Counted from the stretch's first letter, positions 44,602 through 53,447 are shown. The stretch is 64,000 nt of DNA from Cyanobacteria bacterium MAG CAR3_bin_5 (GCA_026709085.1 JAPOTR010000024.1:1-64000); one strand, 5' to 3'. Program-made: numbers and translations. Notes: a model not told the origin generated them from the letters alone.

Positions 44602-45297
44602 ATGGACCCATCCCCTCCCCATTCCCTGCCACCGGGACGTTCCCCCCAGGAGGCGGGGGAAGGACTCTGGGTTTTCGCCCCCAATCGGGACAGCCGCGGC
44701 ACAGTCTCCTGGCTGCTGCGCTCCAGTGCAGGCCCCCTCCTGGTGGATGTGCCGGACCTCACCCAGGCCAACCTGGCGCTGCTGTCGCGCCAGGGAAATG
44801 GTCGGATTGTGCTGACCCATCGCATGGCCCATGGCGCCCTGCGGCGCCTGGCGCAGCACCTGGGCTGGGAGGTGTGGATGCAGGAGCAGGAAGCTTATCT
44901 GCTGCCCACCATGGCTGTGCAGACGTTTGGCCAGGAGCGGCAGCTTGCCGATGACCTGGCGCTCTACTGGACCCCCGGCCCCACCCCCGGCTCCTGTTGC
45001 CTCCACTGGCGTGGCCAGCAGAGCGTGCTCTTCTGTGGCCGCCTGCTGCAACCGCAGCCCGATGGCCGTGTGGCGCCGGTGCGCACAGCCCACACCTTCC
45101 ATTGGGGCCGCCTGCTCGCCAGCCTGGCAAGGTTGCGGCAGTGGCTGGGTCCCGATGAACCGGGCAGGATTGCCTGCAGTACGGGTCTGGTTCGTCTTGC
45201 CGGCGCTGCACTGGTGGACCATGGCGCCAGAGCCTTGGCGGATCTGAATCTGGAGGCTCTCCGGGCTGTGGGTCCCGGTCCCAACTTGCTACGGTGA
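44602..45297 (+). CDS. MBL-fold protein with degenerate metal site
   Basis: A 231-residue protein with the metallo-beta-lactamase outline: GLWVFAPNRDSRGTVSWLL, LLVDVPDLTQANL, the position of the HxHxDH motif (VLTHRMAHGALRR), LYWTPGPTPGSCCLHW and VLFCGRLLQPQPDG. Most metal ligands are missing: HRMAH replaces HxHxDH and the usual HTPGHTPGS becomes WTPGPTPGS. It may bind a ligand or metal differently. Related MBL-fold proteins occur widely in cyanobacteria. Confidence 0.75.
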   Translation: MDPSPPHSLPPGRSPQEAGEGLWVFAPNRDSRGTVSWLLRSSAGPLLVDVPDLTQANLALLSRQGNGRIVLTHRMAHGALRRLAQHLGWEVWMQEQEAYLLPTMAVQTFGQERQLADDLALYWTPGPTPGSCCLHWRGQQSVLFCGRLLQPQPDGRVAPVRTAHTFHWGRLLASLARLRQWLGPDEPGRIACSTGLVRLAGAALVDHGARALADLNLEALRAVGPGPNLLR

Positions 45298-45484
45298 GGG
45301 GAATCTTTCATATCCTCCTTCTCTCGAAGGGTGAAATCATGCCTCCAGCCCGCAAGTCCGCCAGCAAATTTCCCCATTTCCAGGCACCCTGATTGCTTCC
45401 GGGGGCATCCTCTCTTAGCATGACTTTACTGTGCATTGGTAAGGCGTTGCCCTGCTCAGCACATCTATTCCCCTCTTCTTCTTA

Positions 45485-45781
45485 ATGAACAAGGCTGACC
45501 TCGTCAACAGCGTTACTGCTGCCCTCAACGCTTCCGATGTTGACCTCAAGCGGACAGATGTTTCCCGGGTCGTCGAAGCAACCATTGACACCATTATCGA
45601 CTCCGTCGTGAATGGGGACAAGGTGTCAATTCTCGGCTTCGGATCCTTTGAGTCCCGTGAACGATCAGCCCGTCAAGGCTTGAACCCCAAGACGGGTGAG
45701 CCGATTCACATCCCGGCAAAGCGGGTGCCTGCTTTCAGTCCCGGCAAGGTATTCAAGGACCGTGTGCAGGAGGGAACCTAG
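45485..45781 (+). CDS. HU-family DNA-binding protein
   Basis: A 98-residue nucleoid protein, MNKADLVNSVTAAL at the start, GDKVSILGFGSFESRERSARQGLNPKTGEPIHIPAKRVPAFSPGK as the DNA-binding arm. It bends DNA and compacts the chromosome. The 3' end contains the ribosome-binding site AGGAGGG for the next gene (45768-45774). Confidence 0.95.
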   Translation: MNKADLVNSVTAALNASDVDLKRTDVSRVVEATIDTIIDSVVNGDKVSILGFGSFESRERSARQGLNPKTGEPIHIPAKRVPAFSPGKVFKDRVQEGT

Positions 45782-45783
45782 TC

Positions 45784-46749
45784 CTGTCGATTCGGGCGCG
45801 TTTTGCCCCAACCCCCAGCGGTCCGCTCCACCTGGGCAATCTGCGCACAGCCCTTCTGGCCTGGCTCCATTGCCGTCTTCAGGGTGGGGTCTTTCTTCTC
45901 AGGATTGACGACCTGGACCGCCCCCGCCTCCAGCCCGGCGCAGAAGACGCCATTCTGAGGGATCTGCGCTGGCTGGGTCTGGACTGGGACGAAGGTCCCG
46001 ACATCGGCGGACCCCGCGGACCCTACCGTCAAAGCGGACGTCTCTGGCGCTATCACCAGGCATTATCCAGTCTGCGGCGTTGCGGAAAGCTCTTCCCTTG
46101 CCGCTGCAGTCGCCGTCTGCTGGCTGCCGTCTCCGCTCCCCATGGACCCGCCCCCCTGTACCCGGGCACCTGCCGCAACCGCCAGGACTGGGGGCCGGAG
46201 CAGGGGAAGCTGCCAAGCTGGCGCTGGCGGGCGCCCAACCGCCGTTGCCGTGTGCCGGAAATGCTCCAACCGGCGCCGGAAGGCTGGTTGCCCACCATGA
46301 TGGGGGACGTGGTTCTGCGGCGAGCCGATGGGTTCGTTGCCTATCACCTGGCCACTGCCGTGGACGAAATGGCCATGGGCATCACCCAGGTGTTTCGCGG
46401 TGCGGATCTTCTCCCCACCACGGCTGTGCAAGTGGCCCTGATGGAAGAGTTGGGGGGAACGCCGCCCCGCTACTGGCATGGTCCCCTGCTGCTGGATCCC
46501 CATGGGCAACGGCTGGCCAAGCGGGCGGGGGCCATGGGTGTGGCGGCCCTGCGCCAGGCTGGCCGGGATGCTCCGGCGGTTGTGGGGGGCTTGGCGGCCA
46601 GTGTCGGCCTCCTTGACGGTGGGCAGCCCCGCCTCTCCGCCGCGGAACTGCTGGGGGAACTGGACCTGCCGCGCCTGGAAGCCGCCTGTCGGAGAACCAG
46701 CACCCCCCAACCTGAAGGTCTGTCTGTGGGTGCTCGCCCCACCCCCTAG
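45784..46749 (+). CDS. gluQ: glutamyl-Q tRNA(Asp) synthetase, apparent CTG start
   Basis: A truncated GluRS paralogue that attaches glutamate to the queuosine base of tRNA-Asp. The frame has RFAPTPSGPLHLGNLRTALLAWL (HIGH motif as HLGN), RIDDLDRPRLQPG, a Cys-containing zinc region CGKLFPCRCSRR, and HGQRLAKRAGAMG in place of KMSKS. No ATG, GTG or TTG lies in frame ahead of the catalytic motif; the best start is CTG at 45784, nine bases after a strong AGGAGGG. The CTG follows the HU stop by two bases. About 321 residues. Confidence 0.8.
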   Translation: MSIRARFAPTPSGPLHLGNLRTALLAWLHCRLQGGVFLLRIDDLDRPRLQPGAEDAILRDLRWLGLDWDEGPDIGGPRGPYRQSGRLWRYHQALSSLRRCGKLFPCRCSRRLLAAVSAPHGPAPLYPGTCRNRQDWGPEQGKLPSWRWRAPNRRCRVPEMLQPAPEGWLPTMMGDVVLRRADGFVAYHLATAVDEMAMGITQVFRGADLLPTTAVQVALMEELGGTPPRYWHGPLLLDPHGQRLAKRAGAMGVAALRQAGRDAPAVVGGLAASVGLLDGGQPRLSAAELLGELDLPRLEAACRRTSTPQPEGLSVGARPTP

Positions 46750-46783
46750 GCTGAAGCTCCTTGCCCATCAACAAGGTACACCC

Positions 46784-47581
46784 ATGCCTCTTCAGCGCAG
46801 CGTGGGCGCCGGCCTGCTTCTTGCCGTCCTGGCGGCTGGTCTTGCCCCCGGCCCCGGTCTTGGCCAGCCCTACACGGAGCAACAGATCAAGCGTCTGGCG
46901 CTGGATGCCCTGCGGGATTCTCCCGAACTGGTGTTGGAGATTATCCGGGAGAACCCGGAAGTGGTTACCCAGGCGGTGGCCATCTTGCAGGAGCGTGAGC
47001 GGACCCAACAGGCCCAGGCAGCCCAGGCGGCCCTGGCCACCCACCGGGACGCCCTCTTCAGCCAACCCCATGGCCCCATGCTGGGCAACCCGGACGGGGA
47101 CGTGACCATCGTCGAGTTCTTTGACTACAACTGTGGCTATTGCCGACGCAGCAGCCGTGTCATCCATGACCTGCTGGAGACGGACGATCAGGTTCGGGTG
47201 GTGCTGCGGGAATGGCCCATCCTCGGGGAAGGGAGTCGGTTTGCCGCCCGGGCTTCCCTTGCTGCCCAGCAACAGGGTGCGTACCAGGCCTTCCACTGGG
47301 CCTTGATGGATCTTCCCGGTCAGGCCACGGAGGCCAACGTCATAGACGCCGCCAGAACGTTGGGCCTGGACGTGGAGAAGCTGCGTCGCGACATGGCCGC
47401 GCCGGAGGTGGATGCCCACCTTGCCCGCTCCAACCAACTAGCCCGCGCCCTCGGATTCACCGGCACGCCCGCCTTTGTGGTGGGCAACACCGTGGCGCCG
47501 GGGTTCATCAGCCTTGAACGCTTGCAGAACCTGGTGCAGCGATCCCGCGCCGCAGGCATCCCCCGGGCTCAAGGTCCATGA
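46784..47581 (+). CDS. DsbA-family thiol oxidoreductase, periplasmic
   Basis: A 265-residue protein with a signal peptide (about 1-27, MPLQRSVGAGLLLAVLAAGL and on to GLGQ), a helical N-terminal stretch (QQIKRLALDALRDSPELVLEII) typical of ScsC/Com1-like proteins, and a thioredoxin fold with DYNCGYC (CxxC at 117-120) and the cis-Pro loop GFTGTPAFVVGN. It probably oxidises or isomerises disulfides in the periplasm. ATG at 46784; the frame upstream is antisense-like overlap with gluQ. Confidence 0.85.
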   Translation: MPLQRSVGAGLLLAVLAAGLAPGPGLGQPYTEQQIKRLALDALRDSPELVLEIIRENPEVVTQAVAILQERERTQQAQAAQAALATHRDALFSQPHGPMLGNPDGDVTIVEFFDYNCGYCRRSSRVIHDLLETDDQVRVVLREWPILGEGSRFAARASLAAQQQGAYQAFHWALMDLPGQATEANVIDAARTLGLDVEKLRRDMAAPEVDAHLARSNQLARALGFTGTPAFVVGNTVAPGFISLERLQNLVQRSRAAGIPRAQGP

Positions 47582-47652
47582 CCGGAAGACGAGGGTAGCC
47601 TCCAGGAGGAGGGCAGAGCAGAGACCATGGCCCAACCATCCTCAGCCGGACC

Positions 47653-47892
47653 CTACTTCCTGACGGTCATCAGGCTCTCCAACAGACGATCCACCTTCTC
47701 GCCCAGCGCTTTCATGTCGGCCCGCATCTCCCGCATTTCTTCGCGCTGGCGCGCCTCGTTGGCCTTCAGGTCGTCTCTGAGGGCATCCAACTGCTTGGCG
47801 GTCCTGGCTTCGCTGGACTTGATCTCCGCCCAGATCACCGCCAGGGCGCCGGTCAGCAGGGAGATCCCGCCGGTGAGCGCTGCGGAGAACAA
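47653..47892 (-). CDS. small membrane coiled-coil protein, paralogue of 2022-2606
   Basis: A 79-residue protein with one membrane segment (about 3-21, SAALTGGISLLTGALAVIW) and a coiled coil (SSEARTAKQLDALRDDLKANEARQREEMREMRADMKALGEKVDRLLESL). The RQREEMREMRADMK and KVDRLLES blocks match RQREDMKDLRADFK and KMDRLLEG of the longer protein at 2022-2606, so the two are family members, this one without heptad amplification. Confidence 0.7.
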   Translation of the reverse strand: MFSAALTGGISLLTGALAVIWAEIKSSEARTAKQLDALRDDLKANEARQREEMREMRADMKALGEKVDRLLESLMTVRK

Positions 47893-48379
47893 CCATGCAG
47901 GAGAAGACGGCCAGCCTGTCCATGGTAACGGCCTGCACCCGTCCAGGCGGGACCGTACAAACCCCGATTCCGGATAAGAGGCTCCCCTGTCCGCTGCCCC
48001 TCACCCCGGAGAAGGTTGCAAACGGGCCGGGGGGATGGGGGATAATGGCCCTGATCCTCGCCCCTGATGACCTTGACAGAACAGGGGAACTACTGTACCC
48101 CCGCAGGGGAGTTATCTGTGGTGGCGAGGCTTCGGGGAACCGGGGCCGCGCCTGTGGGCAGCGTGAACCCGGTGGAGCAAGGCAATGACTGTGTCGAGAG
48201 GTGAACATCCGCTCATGGGGGCGACGGGAAGGGAATCGCTGCCGGGCTTTGGCGGCGGGCTGGGGAAGAGTGCCAAAGGAGAAAGTGACCCTATGGACTT
48301 GACAAGGGGGAGAGGGCTGCCAACTGGTACAATCGCAGGAGCGCCCCCGTAGCGGCCTGCTCCGAGACCGGCCGATCCG
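47893..48379. other. gene-poor stretch upstream of the surface-protein remnant
   Basis: Nearly 490 bp without a gene I can support. A TTGACA (48299-48304) and TACAAT (48329-48334) are present but 24 bp apart, too far for a normal sigma-70 promoter. No RNA gene seen. Confidence 0.45.
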
Positions 48380-49216
48380 GTGGCGGGCGTTGTCTTTCCA
48401 GCCGGCGCCTTCCGGGCTTGGCTCTGGCCTCGGCATTGCTCGCCCTGCCCCTGCTGGCCGGTACGGCGCTCGAGGCCGGAGGCGCCGCAGGGGCGCTCCC
48501 CTCGGGCCTTCACCACCCTGCTGCTGGAGCTGCTGTGTCTGCCGTTGCTTTGCACCGAAGCACATGCCCAAACCACGACGCTGGTTAGTAATCCTCCAGA
48601 AGGAGCAGCTTTTTCCGCAAATATTATAGGCACGAAGTTCACAACGGGGGCAAATTCCACAGGTTACACAATTTCGTCGGTTGATATATACATCACAAGC
48701 GCCGCCCCTGTGGTCACAATCCGGGCAAATGGCACAGACCCTACCGGCACGATGATTGCCACTCTCGCCGCTCCGGCCACCATCACTGCCTGCCAACGCC
48801 GTCAACACGTTCACCGCGCCCGCCAATACGGTGCTGGCTGCGAACACAACCTACTGGCTTCGGGTTGACGCTACTAGTACCGCTGGGGTAAGTGTAACAG
48901 ACTCTGACGATGAGACCGGCGCAACGGGTTAGTCTATCGGTAATACAAGCATGTTTTTGCTGGAATATGGATAAATGATGCTTCTAGCAAAAACCGATTT
49001 ACCATCACCGGCACTGTTAATCCAACACCGGACACCACGGCGCCGACAGTGGTGGATATCGAGTACCAGATGCCGGGCAGTTCCCCCACCAATGCGGACA
49101 GTTTGACGTGGCGTGTAACGTTCAGCGAGGCGGTGGACGGGGTAGGCGCCACCGACTTCCAGCGTAGCGGCGCCACTGCCGGGCTGAGTGTGGCGGCGTT
49201 TTGTCAGAAGCAATGA
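48380..49216 (+). pseudogene. secreted surface protein, broken (anchor-type and Ig-like modules)
   Basis: The plus strand reads a signal-peptide-like LLLELLCLPLLCTEAHAQTT, then a module VSNPPEGAAFSANIIG, TGYTISSVDIYI, VVTIRANGTDPTG resembling exported choice-of-anchor domains. A frameshift near 48785 moves the reading to LPANAVNTFTAPANTVLAAN and TTYWLRVDATSTAG, which hits TAG at 48930. A third frame continues FTITGTVNPTPDTTAPTVVD and LTWRVTFSEAVDGVGATDFQ, an Ig-like bacterial surface module, up to 49216. The gene is disrupted as it stands. Confidence 0.6.
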
Positions 49217-49490
49217 ACCAAATTGCTCCAGCAAAAACATGCTTGTATTACCGATAGACCAACCCGTTGCACCGGTCTGGTTGTCAGAAGCTGTCGTATT
49301 TACCCTAGCGGTACTAGTAGCGTCAACCCGAAGCCAGTAGGTTGTGTTCGCAGCCAGCACCGTATTGGCGGGCGCGGTGAACGTGTTGACGGCGTTGGCA
49401 GGCAGTGATGGTGGCCGGAGCGGCGAGAGTGGCAATCACCGTGCCGGTAGGGTCTGTGCCGTTTTCCCGGATTGTGACCACAGGGGCGGC
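48701..49490. repeat. 264-bp inverted repeat with 262-bp centre
   Basis: Arms 48701-48964 and 49227-49490 are the same length and nearly identical as reverse complements, including a shared frameshift around GCCTGCCAACGCC. Differences cluster near 48890-48925; one changes the TAG stop in the left arm to TGG in the right arm. The 262-bp centre (48965-49226) encodes the Ig-like module. Confidence 0.85.
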
Positions 49491-49517
49491 TCCATGGCGC
49501 CCTTGCCGCTTCCTCAC
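49225..49517 (-). pseudogene. inverted second copy of the anchor-type module
   Basis: The minus strand repeats VVTIRENGTDPTGTVIATLA, the same frameshift, then NAVNTFTAPANTVLAANTTY and SIGNTSMFLLEQFG. It has no signal peptide or start of its own. It is a duplicate of the left arm in opposite orientation. Confidence 0.65.
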
Positions 49518-49550
49518 CGGGGCCTGGGGAGGCGCGGGTTGGTTCAGAAC

Positions 49551-50634
49551 TCAGAAGAGGAGGGAGAAGGAGAGTTTGAGGGAATGGTCGACGGAGGGAG
49601 TGGGAGCGGAGTGTTGTTGCCGTTCCCCTGCGAGGGAGAGTTCCCAGGGTTCCCCGTGTCCGGGCTGCTCCGAGTAGGGGGCCAGGGACCAGAGGATGCC
49701 GTAGCTTCTGCTATCCGGGGAAAGCGCCACCGCCACGCCAGGGGTGAGGGTGAGGCGGTCGTTGGCGGCGGGGAAGCCGTAGGCCACCTCCGCCTTGAAC
49801 TGCTGCCCGTTGCCGGCGGGTGCGTCCAACCCCTGGATGACGGTGGGACTCAGCAGGGCATCCATGCCGGATGCAGTGGCGCCCACGGCATGACTCACCG
49901 CCAGGGACGGCCCGCGATTGGATGGGTTGGGTTGCCAAGCGAAGGAGAGGGCCAAGCCCTGCTGACGGAACTCCTCTTCCACGTGGGTCACCAGGGAGCG
50001 GCCCTGCACCTCGGCAGTGATGCCCCGCTGTGGGTCATGCCAGGCGAGGGCGGCGCCCACTTCCAGGCCGAAGCCGGTTTCCGCATCACCCCCATCGTGG
50101 CGGATGCCCATCTCCACCGAGGGGAGGAGGGCGGCGCCGTTGGCCAGGGGAACAGGGCGTGTGGCCTCCAGCCCCACCCGGAGCCGGGAGACGTTGCCCT
50201 CGGCGGCGGCCAACCCATCCACCTCTGCGGTGGTGGTGTTGACGGCGAGCAGGTCAACCGTAGTGGCAATGCTCAACCCCTCGCCGCCCCCATCCAGCAG
50301 CAGGCCGTCCATGCCCACGGCGCCCATGGCCATGGTGGCGGCGGGTTGATATTCCCTCTCGACGCCATCCGGTTTGACCGAGAGCGTACCCCAGCCGTAG
50401 CCGGCCACGGCCCAGACGCCGAGGCGGGGGGTGAGGGCATAACGGCCATAGGGGAACAGGCCGGTGAGGGCGCCGCTGAGGGCTGCATCACCTTGGTGAT
50501 CGCCCCCTCCCCCATAGGAGCCGTTGCCCCAGGAGCGGGCGAGGGCGGCCCCGGCCTGCCACCGCTCAGTGCGCCAGTCCGCCCCCAGCAGGGCGGTGCT
50601 CACACTGCCGGACAGGGAGAGGGGGTCTTCCTGG
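49551..50634 (-). pseudogene. autotransporter-like beta-barrel, missing its N-terminal part
   Basis: About 360 codons encode a C-terminal outer-membrane barrel: GSVSTALLGADWRTERWQAG, repeated amphipathic strands (GLSIATTVDLLAVNT, SRLRVGLEATRPVPLANG, GFGLEVGAALAWHDP, GLALSFAWQPN), FKAEVAYGFPAANDRLTLTP and a terminal LKLSFSLLF with the C-terminal Phe expected by the BAM complex. No passenger or signal peptide is attached: upstream (50637-50849) the frame is merely antisense to the plus-strand barrel end. It is either a fragment or one phase of a rearranging gene. Confidence 0.65.
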
Positions 50635-50924
50635 CCATGGAAGGAGGGCAGTTCAAGGCGGAGGTGGCCTACGGCTTCCCCGCCGCCAACGACCGCCTCA
50701 CCCTCACCCCTGGCGTGGTGGTGGCCCTCTCCCCCACCAGCAGCACCTACGGCATCCTCTGGTCCCTGGCGCCCTACTCGGAGCAAGGCCAGACCGAACC
50801 GTGGGAAATCGCCCTGGAGGGGAGCGGGAAGAAAGCAACTCCGCAACATCCCCTGTGGATCATTCCCTCACGCTCTCCTTCTCCCTCCCCTTCTGAACAG
50901 CCCCTCACGCCCGGAAGCTGCTGA
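49560..50924. repeat. inverted duplication of the barrel C-terminus
   Basis: The segment encoding FKAEVAYGFPAANDRLTLTP through the end of the protein occurs twice, on the minus strand (about 49551-49811) and on the plus strand (about 50645-50924). The two flank some 830 bp of barrel core. The copies differ after TLTPG: AVALSPDSRSYGILW against VVALSPTSSTYGILW, with different tails. Confidence 0.75.
50637..50924 (+). pseudogene. barrel C-terminal end, plus-strand copy
   Basis: A 95-codon frame from ATG 50637, MEGGQFKAEVAYGFPAANDR then GVVVALSPTSSTYGILWSLA, continues into a Ser/Pro-rich tail and stops at 50924 without the terminal Phe of the other copy. It has no barrel core attached in this orientation. 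Confidence 0.55.
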
Positions 50925-50942
50925 GACCGCACGAGCCTCCCG

Positions 50943-51005
50943 TGTAGTTTCCCTCTTGCCAGAGAGGGGATCACTCCCTCAGTTTATCAGTCCTGACCCT
51001 AAACT
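50943..51005 (+). repeat. dispersed hairpin repeat, copy 2
   Basis: Blocks in order are TTTCCCTCT, GCC, AGAGAGGGGA, CACTCCCTC and GTCCTGACC, matching the minus-strand copy at 21495-21557. The stem TTCCCTCT/AGAGGGGA is followed 28 bases later by the start of the HIT-family gene. Confidence 0.6.
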
Positions 51006-51032
51006 GCTCTTGATCTTTCCCCCTTCGCTCCT

Positions 51033-51371
51033 GTGGCTGAAACCATCTTCAGCAAAATTATTCGCCGCGAGATTCCCGCAGACATTCTCTATGAAGACGA
51101 GCACTGCCTGGCCTTCCGGGATATCAGCCCCCAGGCTCCTGTCCATGTGCTGGTGATTCCCAGGCAGCCCATTGAGAGCTTAGCCACAGCGCCTGCAGAG
51201 GCGGCAGAGTTGTTGGGGCATCTGTTGCTGAAGGCGGCCCACGTGGCGCGTCAGGAAAAGCTGGAGTCGTGGCGAACCGTCATCAACACCGGCGCTGAAG
51301 CCGGCCAGACGGTTTTCCACCTGCATGTCCACGTAATCGGGGGCCGTCCCCTCACATGGCCGCCGGGATAG
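51033..51371 (+). CDS. HIT-family nucleotide-binding protein
   Basis: A 112-residue HIT protein of the HINT branch, which hydrolyses phosphoramidates of purine nucleotides. ETIFSKIIRREIPADILYEDEHCLAFRDISPQAPVHVLVIPRQPI is conserved, and the catalytic triad HLHVHVIGGR is complete. GTG start at 51033. It lies alone before the ABC transporter gene. Confidence 0.92.
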   Translation: MAETIFSKIIRREIPADILYEDEHCLAFRDISPQAPVHVLVIPRQPIESLATAPAEAAELLGHLLLKAAHVARQEKLESWRTVINTGAEAGQTVFHLHVHVIGGRPLTWPPG

Positions 51372-51428
51372 ACGTGCCGCCCCACGCTCGCCTGTATTGA
51401 CCCCGCTCCCGGCGGAAACACCATTCCC

Positions 51429-53447
51429 GTGCGCTCCCTGTTTATGCCTTTCGTCACATCCTTGCGTCACCAGTCGGGCAACTTTTTCAAGCTCACCCGC
51501 AAACTGCAACGCCTCACCCAGCCCTACTTCCTTCCCCTGGAAGAGACCGACGGCTGGCAGTTTCTTGGCCTGTTGACGGCCTTGATCTTCTGTGTTGGCG
51601 GTGTTGTGCTGTTTCTGCTCACAGCCCTCATGGCCGGGATCCACGGTATCCTTCCCCAACTGACGGACACCTATCTGGGTGGTGTGAAAGGGACGTTGGA
51701 TATCATCTGGTCAAGCTGGTGGGGCGTGCTGTTCTGTGGACTGTTTGCCGTTGGCTGCCTATCCTTTTTTGCTCTGAGACGGCAACTGCGACGGCGCCGC
51801 TGGTTGCCTTGGCTGTTGTTGGGGGGCATTATCTTCATGCTTCTGGCGGTGAACGGCATTAACGCGGGAATCACCTTTATTGCCCGGGATCTCACCAATG
51901 CTCTCACGACTGCGAATCGTGAGGACAGTTACAGGAATCTATGGATTTATGCCATCTGCTTTATTGTTGCGCTGCCTATCCGCACGTCTCAATTCTTTTT
52001 CACCGCGAAACTGGGCATTCTTTGGCGAGAGTGGCTTTCCAAAAGTCTGGTCACGGACTACATGACGGATCGCGCTTATTATCGCATCAATCCCAATGAC
52101 GAACAAGCCACCAATATTGATAATCCCGACCAAAGAATTTCAGATGACACACGAGACTTCACAGTACAAGCGCTTAGTTTGACATTAAATATTTTTGATT
52201 CTATCCTGACATTCTCATTAAACATCCTCATTTTGTGGGGCATCAGCACACAATTAACACTGGCTCTATTTGTCTATTCCTTTATCACTTCCACAATTTT
52301 GATCGTTTCCAGTCGGAATCTATTCAGGATTAGTTTCAATCAAGTGCGCTATGAGGCCGACTTCCGTTATGGATTGGTGCATGTGCGCGATAATGCCGAA
52401 TCCATTGCTTTTTACCGTGGTGAACAGCAAGAGCAGGGGGAAACAGAACGCCGCCTCGGGGTTGTGATCAAGAACTTTAACCTGCTGATCATCTGGCAAA
52501 CCATTATTCAGGTCATTCAACGCTCAACTTTTTATGGATCCAATTTTATCCCCTATGTGGTTCTCATTGAGCCAATTTTGAGTGGGGAGATAGATTACGG
52601 CAGTTTTGTCCAGGCGAGTGTGGCGTTCAGCCTGGTGGAAAGCTCCCTTTTCTTCATCATTGCCAATATCCAAGACCTGATCCGCTTCTCCGTATCCATC
52701 GGCCGTCTTGCCGACTTCCAGATCAACATCGAGGAGGCGGCCCAACAGTCCCAAGCCACCCAGCAGGCGAGTCCCAGCGGGGACGGCCTTGTGGTGCTCA
52801 ATGCCACCCTTGCCACACCCCAGACCAATCGAGTGCTGATCGAAAATCTGAACCTCAGCGTGGGGAATAACCAGCATCTTCTGGTGGTGGGGCCGTCCGG
52901 CTGCGGCAAAACCTCCCTGCTGCGCATGGTCAGCGGTCTGTGGAGCCCCAGGGAAGGGACGGTGACGTCTCCCCCGCCGGGTGAGTTGTTGTTCATTCCC
53001 CAGAAGCCCTACATGACCCTGGGAACCCTGCGGGAGCAGCTTTGCTATCCCCAGCAGCCGGATCCGGCTCTGTTCTCCGACGACCACCTGAGATCCGTCC
53101 TGGAGTTGGTGAATCTGGGGACGCTGATCCAGCGCTACCCCGATTTTAACGTGAAACAGGACTGGCCACGGCTCCTTTCCCTGGGAGAACAGCAACGTCT
53201 GGCGTTTGCCCGCCTCCTGCTTAACTCCCCCCGCTACGTGGTTCTGGACGAGGCCACCAGTGCGGTGGACGTGAAGACGGAACGCCTCCTCTACAGCCTG
53301 CTGACGGAGCGCAACATCTCCTTCATCAGCGTGGGTCACCGCCCCACCCTCACCGCCTTTCACGATAACGTTCTGGAACTGGACGGCTCCGGAGCCTGGC
53401 GGCTGCTGCCCGCCAGCGGCTACGGCATGGGGTCGGGCGAGCGATAA
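51429..53447 (+). CDS. SbmA/BacA-type ABC transporter, permease fused to ATPase
   Basis: A 672-residue exporter/importer of the ABCD class: an N-terminal membrane domain (helices at about 50-75, 95-115, 122-145, 178-195, 258-300) with SQFFFTAKLGILWREWLSKSLVTDYM, NIDNPDQRISDDTRDF and VHVRDNAESIAFYRGEQQE, then an ATPase domain with VVGPSGCGKTSLLR, signature LLSLGEQQRLAFAR and VVLDEATSAVDV. Related proteins take up B12 or peptides; the substrate here is unknown. Bases 52080-52560 are AT-richer than the surroundings. GTG start at 51429. Confidence 0.88.
   Translation: MRSLFMPFVTSLRHQSGNFFKLTRKLQRLTQPYFLPLEETDGWQFLGLLTALIFCVGGVVLFLLTALMAGIHGILPQLTDTYLGGVKGTLDIIWSSWWGVLFCGLFAVGCLSFFALRRQLRRRRWLPWLLLGGIIFMLLAVNGINAGITFIARDLTNALTTANREDSYRNLWIYAICFIVALPIRTSQFFFTAKLGILWREWLSKSLVTDYMTDRAYYRINPNDEQATNIDNPDQRISDDTRDFTVQALSLTLNIFDSILTFSLNILILWGISTQLTLALFVYSFITSTILIVSSRNLFRISFNQVRYEADFRYGLVHVRDNAESIAFYRGEQQEQGETERRLGVVIKNFNLLIIWQTIIQVIQRSTFYGSNFIPYVVLIEPILSGEIDYGSFVQASVAFSLVESSLFFIIANIQDLIRFSVSIGRLADFQINIEEAAQQSQATQQASPSGDGLVVLNATLATPQTNRVLIENLNLSVGNNQHLLVVGPSGCGKTSLLRMVSGLWSPREGTVTSPPPGELLFIPQKPYMTLGTLREQLCYPQQPDPALFSDDHLRSVLELVNLGTLIQRYPDFNVKQDWPRLLSLGEQQRLAFARLLLNSPRYVVLDEATSAVDVKTERLLYSLLTERNISFISVGHRPTLTAFHDNVLELDGSGAWRLLPASGYGMGSGER

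Noticed and set aside
48299-48334. TTGACA/TACAAT promoter upstream of the surface-protein remnant
   Set aside because: The 24-bp spacing is too long for a normal sigma-70 promoter; no support from a nearby intact gene.
49344-50636. Front 430 codons of the plus-strand ORF ending at 50924
   Set aside because: Antisense to the barrel and the inverted module; only its last 95 codons match the barrel C-terminus.
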